Positions 23,478-33,837 of a DNA stretch of 64,000 nucleotides are shown one piece after another (the stretch's first letter is position 1; each line of letters starts with the position of its first letter). The stretch is from NCBI RefSeq assembly GCF_051401765.1, contig NC_135071.1, positions 4,442,961-4,506,960 on the forward strand. The letters are read 5' to 3'. A program made the translations under genes and the position numbers. The notes under the pieces were generated by a model. It searched no databases, was not told where the DNA came from, and saw nothing but the letters and a program-made list of their open reading frames with translations. The stretch comes from Calliopsis andreniformis (taxonomy: Eukaryota; Arthropoda; Insecta; Hymenoptera; Andrenidae).

Positions 23478-23789
23478 AAAATTAATAAAATAGCATAGCA
23501 AGTTAACCCTAATATTTCATATAGCCAAATCACACATAACAACTCAAATAATACACAGAACACAAAGAACACATCTCACCACATACACCCAATAGCCAAC
23601 CATAACACAACCATCATTCATACGCCCACTCCACATCTGGACCCAACCCTATCAATCCAAAATATTCATATAATTCTAAATGATATCAATAACCAAATCT
23701 GCACATTGGCCAAAATAATAGAATCCAACGCTTAGAAGATAAACCAACTCTTCTAAATAAATCAACAACAAACTCACACAATAAAAAGA

Positions 23790-24628
23790 GGAAACTTTCA
23801 ATTATATCCTTAAACATAAACTCCCTTATCACCAACCAAAAGCGTAACAGTCTCCTACAATTGCTGCAGGGACAGGAGCTCGACCTCGTATTATTGGGAG
23901 AAACCAAATTAAACACTAAACACAACCCGATATACGCCGACTACACCATACACAGAACGGATAGGCCCAACTCAAAACAAGGAGGAGGAACAGCAATCCT
24001 AGTTAAAAATACTATCAGTCACAAAAGAATATACCCCAAAAAATCATCAAGTAACCAAATTCTGGATCAATAATAATTGAAATCAAAATTAACCAAACTG
24101 ACAAACTATACATAATAACTGCCTACGTAGCCGGTAATCATAAAAACGAATTTATACCTGAAACCCACGCGCTATTTTCAGAACTGGATTTAGACTCACC
24201 CAATATTTATTATATAGTAGCAGGGGATCTAAATGCTCGTCATTCTAACTGGAAAAATAGTAACAATAACCCGCGTGGTGTAGTTCTAAATAATTGGCTA
24301 GATACCAACGACACCAAATTCAAAACCTCGCTCTTCAACTCACACTTCCCTTCTTACCCTAAAAGCAACTCTTACATAGATCTCTGCCTCATAGACAACA
24401 GAATTCAACTCCACAACCTGACCAAGAACTAAAAACCTTACCCTTCAACAGTGACCACAACGCCCTAAAAATTTCAGTCATAATTGATAACTACACAAGC
24501 TTAGTAAATTGGCATAAATTTAAAACAACAGCTACAAAAATAATCAAGGACTTCGACTTACCCCACAACAGAAATCTATCTAACAACGAAATAAATGAAG
24601 GACTAAACAAACTCCAATAGGCACTCAA
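23790..24628 (+). pseudogene. Jockey-like LINE ORF2, endonuclease part
   Basis: An APE-type endonuclease nicks the target DNA. Readable pieces are SLNINSLITNQKRNSLL, LVLLGETKLN (the catalytic Glu region), a stretch around QGGGTAILVKN, IVAGDLNARHSNW (Asp/Asn catalytic motif) and SYIDLCLID. Stops near 24070 and 24431, plus frame changes, break it. It runs into the nested LINE at 24633. Confidence 0.82.
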
Positions 24629-24630
24629 CC

Positions 24631-24632
<2 letters not shown>

Positions 24633-24669
<37 letters not shown>

Positions 24670-25262
24670 GTGGAGAAATGCCTAACGCACACCCCGGGTT
24701 GGGGAATCCCGGGGTAGTGTAGGGCTTGCACCCACTAAAACTCCACGGTGGCCATCTTCAGCGCATGAGGGGGACTCCGGGAACTCTTTCGAACACTACC
24801 GGAGCCCCCCGTGCTACCTCCGCCGCTACCAGCGCGGCGGAGTGCCTTCTTCGGTGGGGAGTGTCACCTCCCCACGTGGCCGCGGACGCCTCGCGCTACG
24901 CGCCCAGCACCCGCGACCACATATTGTTCCCTGTTCGGGATTGGCGCCGCCGAGAGGGCCACACTCTCGACGACGCCCCTTCTGGGCCTTTTGACGCCCT
25001 TTCTGGGCCGGGTCCCCAACCCGGTGACCTCAGGCCCTGGCGGCCCCGCGCATGGCTGGCGGGCTTAGTGACCGAGCTCGCAGCCAAGACTTAGCGCGGG
25101 GACCGCCTGTTGTTGCCGGGCGGATAACGGTACCGCCCGGCCGAGGGACGCGCGGGCAGGTCAGGGGGGACCAGCCCCACCTGTGGCTGGGGCGGCACTT
25201 AACCGCCGCCCCGCCGCCCGACGCGCCCCTCTTCTTTCTGCGCGAGCGGGGTACGGTACCTA
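24633..25262 (-). mobile_element. R1-like LINE 3' end nested in the Jockey-like ORF2
   Basis: Read on the minus strand this is GC-rich LINE 3' DNA ending in a 34-A tail (34 T at 24633-24666). It matches the 3' UTR at 8860-9279. It is 5'-truncated before any clear RT motif. ACTCAAC occurs just left of the polyT and again near 25281, which may be the target duplication; if so, the insert extends to about 25280. Confidence 0.85.
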
Positions 25263-25280
25263 CCATTAAAGCCTTCAACT

Positions 25281-26330
25281 CAACAGACTAATTGACCAGT
25301 AAAAAACTCACTGAACTACGAAAACATAAAAATTTTCTAATCACACAAATTTATAAACTGAAATCTATCAACGGCATAAATAACACACCAACCATGACCT
25401 ACTACACTGAACTCCTAAATAAAACCAAAACATCAATCTCAGAGGAATATAAAAAGTTATACAATAATTACTCGGAAGAAAAGATTAAATCCATCCGCAC
25501 TAACAATAATGGCCTCCAACAAACAAATAGAGTCTTCAGAGGGAAAGGTATAATCCCTATAGATACCTTACTAATAAATAAAAACAACATCCCCCTCCTG
25601 AATAAAGCCAACCTAGATCCAAGAAACCTCGATCAACACAATAACGACAAGAACCTACTAGTTATAAAAGATCCCATAGATAAACTCAACACCCGAGGAA
25701 CCCACTATGAACTTACTCACAACCAAAACACAAATCTAGGCTCAATATAATTAACCAAAATAATCACTCAAAAAACAGAATTAATCAAAAACAAAATAGA
25801 TAATGACAAAGCTACCCGTGTTACCCTTACTTAATTCTCCGACCCGTCATTCAATCCCCAATCAGAAGAATTCACTAATTATTTCATAAACCCACTTATT
25901 CTATCTTCGATACTCAAAACCACCAATAACAAAAAGTCCTCAGATTTTGATGGTATCCCTAACACAGTCATTACGAATATGACAGGAAAAATTATTCACC
26001 TATACACAATACTATTTAATAATCCTCTGAACAACTCATACTTCCCCTCATCCTGGTAAACAGCTAAAACAATATCAATCAAAAAGAAAAGAAAGGAAAA
26101 GAAGGTACAAGCCCTCAAAATTACAGACCGATCTCCCTTCTACCAAATATCAGCAAATTTTTCGAAAAAGTAATCCATAGAGCTTTCTCTTCCTTCGCAG
26201 AAGGAAACAATATAATTCCGGATACTCAATTTGGATTCAAAAACAAGCACTCAACCACCCATGCAATCAACAAATTCACGTCTAACATATGCTGGGCCCT
26301 CAATAATAATGAGTGCGTTTTCTCAAGCAT
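25281..26330 (+). pseudogene. Jockey-like LINE ORF2, linker and amino-terminal RT
   Basis: The frame resumes after the nested insertion (KKLTELRKHKNFLITQIYKL) to a stop at 25748-25750. It then continues in other frames with KKSSDFDGIPN, PQNYRPISLLPNISKFFEKV and TQFGFKNKHSTTHAINKF, the usual start of a Jockey-type RT. Homology ends near 26325, before motif A, so no catalytic Asp or YADD motif is present. Several stops are present. Together with 23790-24628 it forms one broken ORF2. Confidence 0.8.
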
Positions 26331-26593
26331 TCATTTGAATGTTTTCACAAGCATTCAAATGAACCGATGATATAGAAGCCAGAATGACAAAACATACCTG
26401 CTCCAAAATAATTCTTCCGTCCATATGAGGTAAGATATTGTTTGAATATTTTCAGAACACTTATAAATAAATATTGATCATTGTTACATAGTCAAGAATT
26501 CAAAATAAATGTTTAAAAAAAAATGCACCTGAACGAGTCTAGAGCTCGCGCTAAAATATTTCGCAGCGGTTCAGCATCTCGACACTTTAATTC
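26331..26593. other. Spacer, small inverted repeat only
   Basis: GCATTCATTTGAATG and GCATTCAAATGAAC lie close together near 26325-26365. Nothing else is recognised. Confidence 0.4.
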
Positions 26594-27885
26594 TTTTTTT
26601 TTTTTTTTTTTTTAAAAACATTTTATTATAGCCAGAATATATAAAAGTATAATGTTATAAAATGAGTAAAAACATACATTTCGTTATATAATATTAGTTT
26701 TAGGGCCATATGGCTCGTAAAAACATTGCGTTGTCATTACATTTAGTGTAATTCGGAGAGTGTTTTTGATTTTAGTATAATCCGATTGGAGCCTTGCGCT
26801 TATTAGTAGGTAAGTGAAGTGACCAAAATTTAGGCCGCATGCAAAATTGCACTACTATATTGCATGCTTAAGAGCTAAGGACGTTTGTGTACTTATAACT
26901 AATATACGAATTAACTTAATACTTAAAGGAGTAGGGCGAGGAAGTGGGGGAGGGTAGGTTATGGTGGCATTTTTTATTTACATAATTATATACACAGAAT
27001 ATTTACATTAGTTTTTGGTGTCCACGATTTTGTTAAATTATATTATATTTATCTTCCTAATGGGTTTTACTTGTAACTTGTTATCCAAGGATGGGTATGT
27101 AGCTTATTCCTAGAGTACAATAGATTATCATATTGTAGTGTTTTCTCTTTCAGTCTTTTGTATTACTCTTTCATCGGCCTGTTTTTTATTCAGTACTTCT
27201 GGACAGAAACATTGGAAAGCGTTCCTTTTATTTTAGTCTGGGATAATTGCATCAATTGTCTCATTAGGCTCGCATTGTATATTAATTTCTAGATTCTGCG
27301 CTAATTTTTACCTTTGATCTTTCCATTTCTTACAGTAAAGGAGAGTGGGTTGCGCATCATCTTGTGTTTGACAGCTGTACCAGCAGAGATCCGTTTGGTT
27401 TTCACCTATTTCTTTTTCCTATATTGGTTGAAGCAACCATGACCTGTAAGTATTTGTGTGGTATAAAAATTTACATTCCCGTGCTTTCTTGTGACCCATT
27501 TCTCAATATCTCTAATCAGCCTTTTAGTTCAGATTCCTGTGTTAGATTCCTCCCATATATTTTGCCATTCTTTGATTGTATTCTCCTTAGTTAATTTGAT
27601 TTCTTTTTCTAGGTCTTGTTCATATTTTCCTGTCCCTTGTGTAAGGCTAGATACGTAACTTTCTATTAATTTCATATTGACTTATTCATCTGTGTATGCT
27701 TCTTCGTTATAACGAGGTTTGTGACATCTTAATTTATTATCGTTCCTTGTTAGTCTGGCTAAATTTTTAATTTTACTATTTCTAGCATTATCCTTTTTTT
27801 TTATTTCATAAAGTTCTTTTCTTACTTTGATCTTTACCAAAATGGGTGGAAATCTTGCTAGTACACAGAAGGCGTTTAATGATTA
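26594..27885 (-). pseudogene. R1-like LINE (family R1b) ORF2 C-terminus and 3' UTR
   Basis: On the minus strand a polyA (20 T at 26594-26613) ends an element whose readable pieces are FYTTQILTGHGCFNQY, a Cys-rich segment around LCWYSCQTQDDAQPTLLYC, and NAFQCFCPEVLNKKQADERV. This is the C-terminal domain after the RT in R1-like ORF2 proteins; the GHGCF and Cys/His layout parallels the GC-rich copy at 8400-8520. The RT itself is absent (5' truncation near 27885), and there are stops and frameshifts. The 3' UTR and C-terminus match the scrambled pieces at 20140-20540. Confidence 0.78.
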
Positions 27886-28073
27886 ATGATTAATTTAATT
27901 TTATTATAAGATTAATGATTTATTTTATTGATTGAAATAAATATTATTTTATATACCTTATCTAACTTTACTAATTATTTCCTTATTAGCCTTTGATGTA
28001 AGTTTATTTCTTATTATCTATTAGGTTCTATCGTATAAATTACAAACTAATTTTCAATTTGTTGTTCGTTTGA

Positions 28074-30321
28074 AATCAAAATTGGACACCAACAAAATAT
28101 TCTGCCGTCTGTAGACTGCATTTTGCAGAAACTGATATCCAAAGGTACCAGGGTATTCTATCGCCCAATGGTGTACTGGAGAATGTTTTGTTGAGATGTC
28201 TAAGGCTTATAGCGGATGCAGTACCATCCATTTTCCCCAATTTACCTTCTTACTTAATAAAATGTATGCTACCACCAAGAAAAGATCCTGTAGAGCGTGA
28301 ACAAGAAATATTTCAAAGGAATGAATATTTACTCCAAGAATTTACTAATTCAGATTTAATTAGTAATTTCTCGGATTTAATAAATAATTATAAAGAAAAG
28401 CTTGTAATTTCAAACTGTTGGACTATTAAAATAAGAAATTCAAAAATTTATTTTTGCATGCTTGTATGTAATGATGATTCTGAATTTTTGGTACTAACTG
28501 CACAGATTGTGATTACTGACGACATGAAATTACAAGTCTTTCAAAAAGATAATGAAGTGTCATTTAATGATTTAAAGTGGGTACTACCTATTGACAAGAA
28601 ATTGTCTAGGTGGTCTCAGCTTGAGAATTTATTAAACAGATATAAAGTATTACATGATGCAGATTCTAACACTGATATATGTCTTATTGAAAAACATCTT
28701 GAGAAGTCTCTAGAAGAACTCAATAAGCCATATATTATTGCAGAATCGATTGAATTCGCTTACACCAAAAATATTGAAAAAGTAGCAGATCAAATAAGGC
28801 AAATAAAAAATAAAAATGATAGACATAGCTCGTGCACCATTATTATGGCCTTCTCGTTATGTAGTCAATCATCGACTGCATACAATCTATTAAGAAGTAT
28901 TTTTAAATTATCCAATAAGGGTGTAAGTTTTCCTAATCCTTCACAGTCTAATAAAATCATTTATCATTCTTACGACTTTGATCATATAATGAAAAATATA
29001 AGAAATAATTGGTTAAATTTAAAAATGTAGATAAAACTTTCGTTTTTCCCGACATTTATATAAACGAACTAAGATTAGCGAAGTTTAATGATTTACGTAC
29101 GGTTTACGATTTCGAAAAATATTTAATTGCTAAGAAAGCTTATAAATTAAACTATAACTCACTATATCCAAATAATTTTGACCGACGAAAGGTTTTTCTC
29201 GTTGATAACGTATTCCATCAATCTACAATAGCAGCTATGAAGGATTTCAATTATACCGGTACCGCTCAGTTTTTAGAAATATTTCGCAATTGGTGGAACA
29301 TCGTGAATAATACAAGTAGTGTGAAAGGCAACAGGAAAAGAAACGAATTTTGTAAACCGATTTTGAATGTCAATGATTTTACATGTGAATTTTTAAAGAA
29401 ATTTCTAATATGGTTAAATTCTTGGCAAAACTTAGAGACAAATGGCCACTTAATATTAGATACTTTCAAAGCTCTGCAACAAAGTACTACAGTTCTTTTA
29501 CAACTTATAGAGTACTGTTTTCAAAATTTTGATATATCATAACTTCTAGCTGGAAAATTTACAACCGAAAAATTAGAGAAACGGTTTGGAAATTATAGAC
29601 TTATATCTGCTTGTAATTATCATATATCATATACTGAAGCAATTCATCCAGAAGAAAATATTAGATTGAAACATATATTTACAAAATCGGCAAGTTCGTT
29701 TTCTTTTACTGAAATCAAAAATAAATTTCGAATGATAACAGTAACGATCTTCATGATCTTTCCATTGATGTAATTGGTTTTTTGGGAATCTTTGATTCTG
29801 CATATTTGTCCGATTGTGTTGTTGATGATTCCATTAAAATTTACATATCCGAGTATGCACCCCAATCTGCTGCTAAAAAATTAAATTGCAATATATGTCG
29901 ATTATTAATTGTGGAGAATAAAGGTAAAACTATAGGCGATATATATTTTGATCACTTACAAAGAGGGGGCCTTTCTCTTCCCACTGAAGAAGTGATAAGC
30001 ACATTTATTCATATGTATGCACTAATGGAGGCCATAATAAATGATGGTAATTTAGTATCTCAATTCATACAATCTGAAAATCATAAATATATTTTATGTA
30101 AATTAACATATATTAGTATTCAAGCAGATATACATTAATTAGCATTTTCAGATACATGCGTTTGTGGACAAACTTACCACAGTATTTTGTTTAAATTATT
30201 ATCAATTTTTTCAAGTATTTTATTAAACGATCATGTAAAAACTGTAAATAATAGTCAGTTGGAAACGCGTGCAGACATCTCTTCTAAAAATCGTAAATTA
30301 AAAACTTTTAATAGGAACTAG
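28074..30321 (+). pseudogene. P-element/THAP9-like transposase, catalytic core deleted
   Basis: This resembles a cut-and-paste transposase with a THAP DNA-binding domain. Only the end of the THAP domain remains (WTPTKYSAVCRLHFAETD, then AVPSIFPNLPSYL). A helical segment to ~28950 follows (SSTAYNLLRSIFKL), then directly FDHIMKNIRNNWLNLK, FDRRKVFLVDNVFHQST, FTTEKLEKRFGNYR near 29570, and a C-terminal Cys pair CNICRLL with LQRGGLS; the frame ends at 30321. In known P-like transposases the RNase-H-like core lies between the helical segment and the 'RNNWLN' region, so roughly 100 or more residues seem to be missing around 28915. Stops or shifts occur near 29028, 29540, 29770 and 30136. No terminal repeats were identified. 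Confidence 0.75.
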
Positions 30322-31288
30322 ATTTTCAACGATGTTCTTTTAATTTCACTTTTCTTCAAACGTCAATTTTGATGTATATATATTCAACTTATTCTTTTCA
30401 ATATTAATGTTTTAATACATTAATAGAGTTTTATTTATTTGCTTAGTATGTACTATTTCACAAGATTTAAGGTTTTACTGGTAGTATTTCAAGATTACGT
30501 TTTGTTATGTTTTCTTATTAATATTCTTGAAGATTATCTGGTATTATTATTTCAAAATGTAATACTTTATATTTTGATGAATACAAAAATTATGTTTTTG
30601 TTATGTTTTATTTAAAATTAGTTTTATTTTAGAAAGTGGGATGATATGACTATTGGCGAACCACCCATTATAATAAAAAAAGGGTAACGCGCCATGGTAA
30701 ATACCCCTAGGGTGGTGAGGAAATCTTCCACAATTACAATACTATCCTCTAACATGATTTTATAATTAACTGCATAATTGTTCCTTTCAATATCTAATTA
30801 TGCTAACCTCTTTAGCCTGTTTCACCTGTTCACTTAACCTATTTGGCTCCGTACCAATAATTTTGTCTATTCCACGTCTCTCTATTAACTTATACATACC
30901 TTTATCAATTTTTAAATCCTTCAATTTGATTCAAAGATAGTTTTATCTTGTTTCACACTTATATTTTCTTCAAATCTCTGTAAATATTTCAAATATAATG
31001 CATCACAACACCAAACACTTTCAAGAGTCCACAAAATATATATCGCATTTTTAAAGATTAGTATACTTCCGTTTTACTTCTCCTTACTACAGTTATAATA
31101 TTTATGTATTGCTTATACATAATTAATAAAAGTACTGTATATTAGTATAACTGTATACAACAAAATGACGTTAATTATGAAGTATCATAATTAAGTACAA
31201 AACTCTACATTTGAAATTAAGACACCCGATTGTCACACGAACGGTGTGGCCACGTTGTTCAGCACGGCTGGTACTAGAGTCGGCTGTG
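30322..31288. other. AT-rich spacer, nothing supported
   Basis: No gene, RNA or repeat partner recognised. Confidence 0.5.
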
Positions 31289-31612
31289 GTCCAACTTTTA
31301 TCGTCAGAGACTAACCTAGCTTGCACTGGTACAAATAACACTTCAAAAAATTCTTTTAAGTATCTTAGTTATCGCGAAAATATATATCAGTAATATCGCT
31401 CACAAGTTTGTGCCACATATAACTGTTTCTACATCATTTCACCTTGATAAATAAGGAACCTTTCACAGTAACGTCTATCACTCGCGATAGCCAATCAACG
31501 TCCTCACTTTCCGTTGAATCTGAACCTCTGATACGGTCAAGGAGCTGCTATTTCACGCTGAGTTTTATGCATCTGACGTCGACTTCTGCGGACCTAGTCG
31601 TCCGATCTGGTT
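31289..31612 (-). repeat. Inverted partner of the 20541-20863 repeat
   Basis: Reverse complement of 20541-20863, including CGATCTGG...CGTCCGATC-side sequence and CGTCTATCACTCGCGA. It lies just before the third satellite block. Confidence 0.85.
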
Positions 31613-31699
31613 GAGCAACGTCGCAAATGGAAGCCTAGGTTGTCCGAAAAATAAATACAATCATAATTCTGCCATCCGCTGTATCGGTACCTATAATAA

Positions 31700-33355
31700 T
31701 ATGATTACCATGATTATTATTAAGATGGTTATGATTAATAATATTATTGCGATTATTATTGTGATTATTATCACGGTTATTATTATTATTATCATTATTA
31801 TTATGATTGTTATGACTATTATTATTATTATGATTGTTATGGTTATTATGATTATTACAATTGTAATGATTATTTTGGATATTATTATGATTATTATGAT
31901 TATTATGGTTGTTAGTATGATTATTATGATTATTATGATCATCATTAAGATTATTATGGTTATTATGGCTATTATAATGATTATTATGATTATTTCCATG
32001 ATTATTCTGTTTATTATTACGATTATTATGATTATTATGATTATTGCAATTATAATTGCGGTTATTATCACGGTTATTATGATTATTATCATTATTATTA
32101 TTATTGTTATGATTATTATTAGTATTATTACGTTTATTATGGCTATTATGATTATTATGATTATTATGATAACTATGGTCATTATGATTATTGATATGAT
32201 TGTTATTATGACTCTTAGGATTATTATGATTATTGCGATTATCATTGTGATTATTATCATGGTCATTATGATTATTATCATTATTATTATGATTGTTATG
32301 GTTAATGTTATTTCTATGATTATTATGGTCATTATTACGATTACTATTATTATTACGTTTATTATGGTTATAATGGTTATTATTGTGGTTATTATGATTA
32401 TCAGGTTTATTATGATTATCGTGATTATTATTATGGTTATTCTGATTATTATTATAATTGTTATGGTTATTGTGATTATTATATGATGGTTATGCTTATT
32501 ATGTTTATTATGGTTATTCTGATTATTATGATTATTATGGTTAGTACGATTACTATGATTATTATGATTATTATGGTTAGTATGATTATTATGATTATTA
32601 TGATCACCATTAAAATTATTATTGTTATTATGATTATTATGACCATTATGCCTATTAGAATGATTATTATGATTATTTCCATGATTATTATGTTTATTTC
32701 CATGATTATTATGGTTATTCTAATTATTACTGTGATTATTATGATTATTATGCTTATGGATATGATTATTATGGTTATTCTAATTATTACTGTGATTATT
32801 ATGATTATTATGCTTATGGATATGATTATTATTACGATTACTATGATTATTATTATGATTATTATGGTTATTATGGTTATTGTAACTACTATGATTATTC
32901 TTATGAGTATAATGATTATTTTGATTATTATGATTATTATTATGATTATTATAGTTCTTATTACGAGTATTGTTATGATTATTATGATTATTACGATTAC
33001 TATGATTACTATTGTTATTATGATTAATTTGATAATTGTCATTATTATTATGATTATTATTGTGATTATTACGATTATTATGGTTGCTATGATTATTACT
33101 ATTGTTATTATGATTGTTATGATTATTATTGTGGTTATTATGACTATTATAATTACTATTGTGTTTATTATGAATATTATTATGATTATTAGGATTAGTA
33201 TGATTGTTACGGTTGTTACGATTATTATTATGATTATCATGATTATTATGATTATTATTTACGATTATTACGATTATTCAGACTATTATTATGATTATTA
33301 ATACTATTATGATTAGTATTACGATTATTACGATTATTACGATTATTACGATTGT
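31700..33355. repeat. ATTATTATG-type satellite, opposite orientation to the first array
   Basis: Steps of ATTATTATGATT dominate; this is the reverse complement of the 1-3778 type. A 60-bp segment is perfectly duplicated in tandem at 32702-32821 (unit starting CATGATTATTATGGTTATTC or GGATATGATTATTATGG). It abuts the gypsy LTR at 33356. The long Ile/Met frames on both strands are artefacts. Confidence 0.93.
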
Positions 33356-33742
33356 TGTTGTGCCTCGTCTGGTGACTTCGCAGGACATGGGACGGGACAT
33401 TGCCTTAGGGTTCGCGAGCGTTTAAAGGATTAGAATTTCAGCAAATATCAGTTTCAGCAAAGCTCCGTTTATTGTGCAGACGTACTGAACAGTTCGGGAG
33501 GTTACAGTGCTTGCTTCGAGCAGTTCTGGGTAGTGGTTTTCCTCGAACTCCTCGATTGACAACTCTCTCGATTTCTGTTCGGCGTTTTTGTTGAGGTCAC
33601 ACGTTACCATATATGGTTCTGTTAGCAACAACGTTGAGATGTCGATGCTGGATTAGCGGAACGTGCTTAGCGGAACGCGTTCCTTTCTAGATCGTTCTCG
33701 GGTGACGCAATTATGTTACGCGGATGGGCGTTGTCTGGTACA
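33356..33742 (-). repeat. 3' LTR of the gypsy-like element
   Basis: 387 bp aligning along its length with 42896-43266 (landmarks GACTTCGCAGGACA, GAACAGTTCGGGAGGTTACAG, ACCATATATGGTTCTGTTAG, CAATTATGTTACGCGGA). The plus strand reads TGTTGTGCC...GGTACA. Divergence from the other LTR, including a ~10-20-bp length difference, indicates an old insertion. Confidence 0.88.
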
Positions 33743-33790
33743 ACATCCCCCCCCCCCCCCCCCCCCCCCCCCCCGGAGAGCAAAACCCAT
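33743..33790 (-). other. Expanded polypurine tract next to the 3' LTR
   Basis: Read on the minus strand, CTCTCC is followed by 28 G (C at 33747-33774 on +), ATGT and the LTR start. That is where a retrotransposon's polypurine tract, the plus-strand primer, should lie. The length suggests homopolymer growth after insertion. Confidence 0.6.
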
Positions 33791-33837
33791 AAGTTTTCCG
33801 AGGTATCTGCTGTATACATAACATCTGTTGTATACAA

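Larger units (their letters stand above)
21650..26330 (+). mobile_element. Jockey-like LINE with ORF1 and ORF2, interrupted and 3'-truncated
   Basis: A 5' leader precedes ORF1 (gag-like) and ORF2 (endonuclease and RT). ORF2 is split at 24633-25262 by an R1-like LINE 3' end inserted in the opposite direction. RT homology stops near 26325, before the motif A aspartate, so the catalytic centre and 3' end are missing. No polyA tail of its own is visible. Confidence 0.82.

Noticed and set aside
31611..33301. Frames of 213-291 codons rich in Ile/Met/Val resembling membrane proteins
   Set aside because: Hydrophobicity comes from ATT/ATG/GTT satellite steps; present on both strands.
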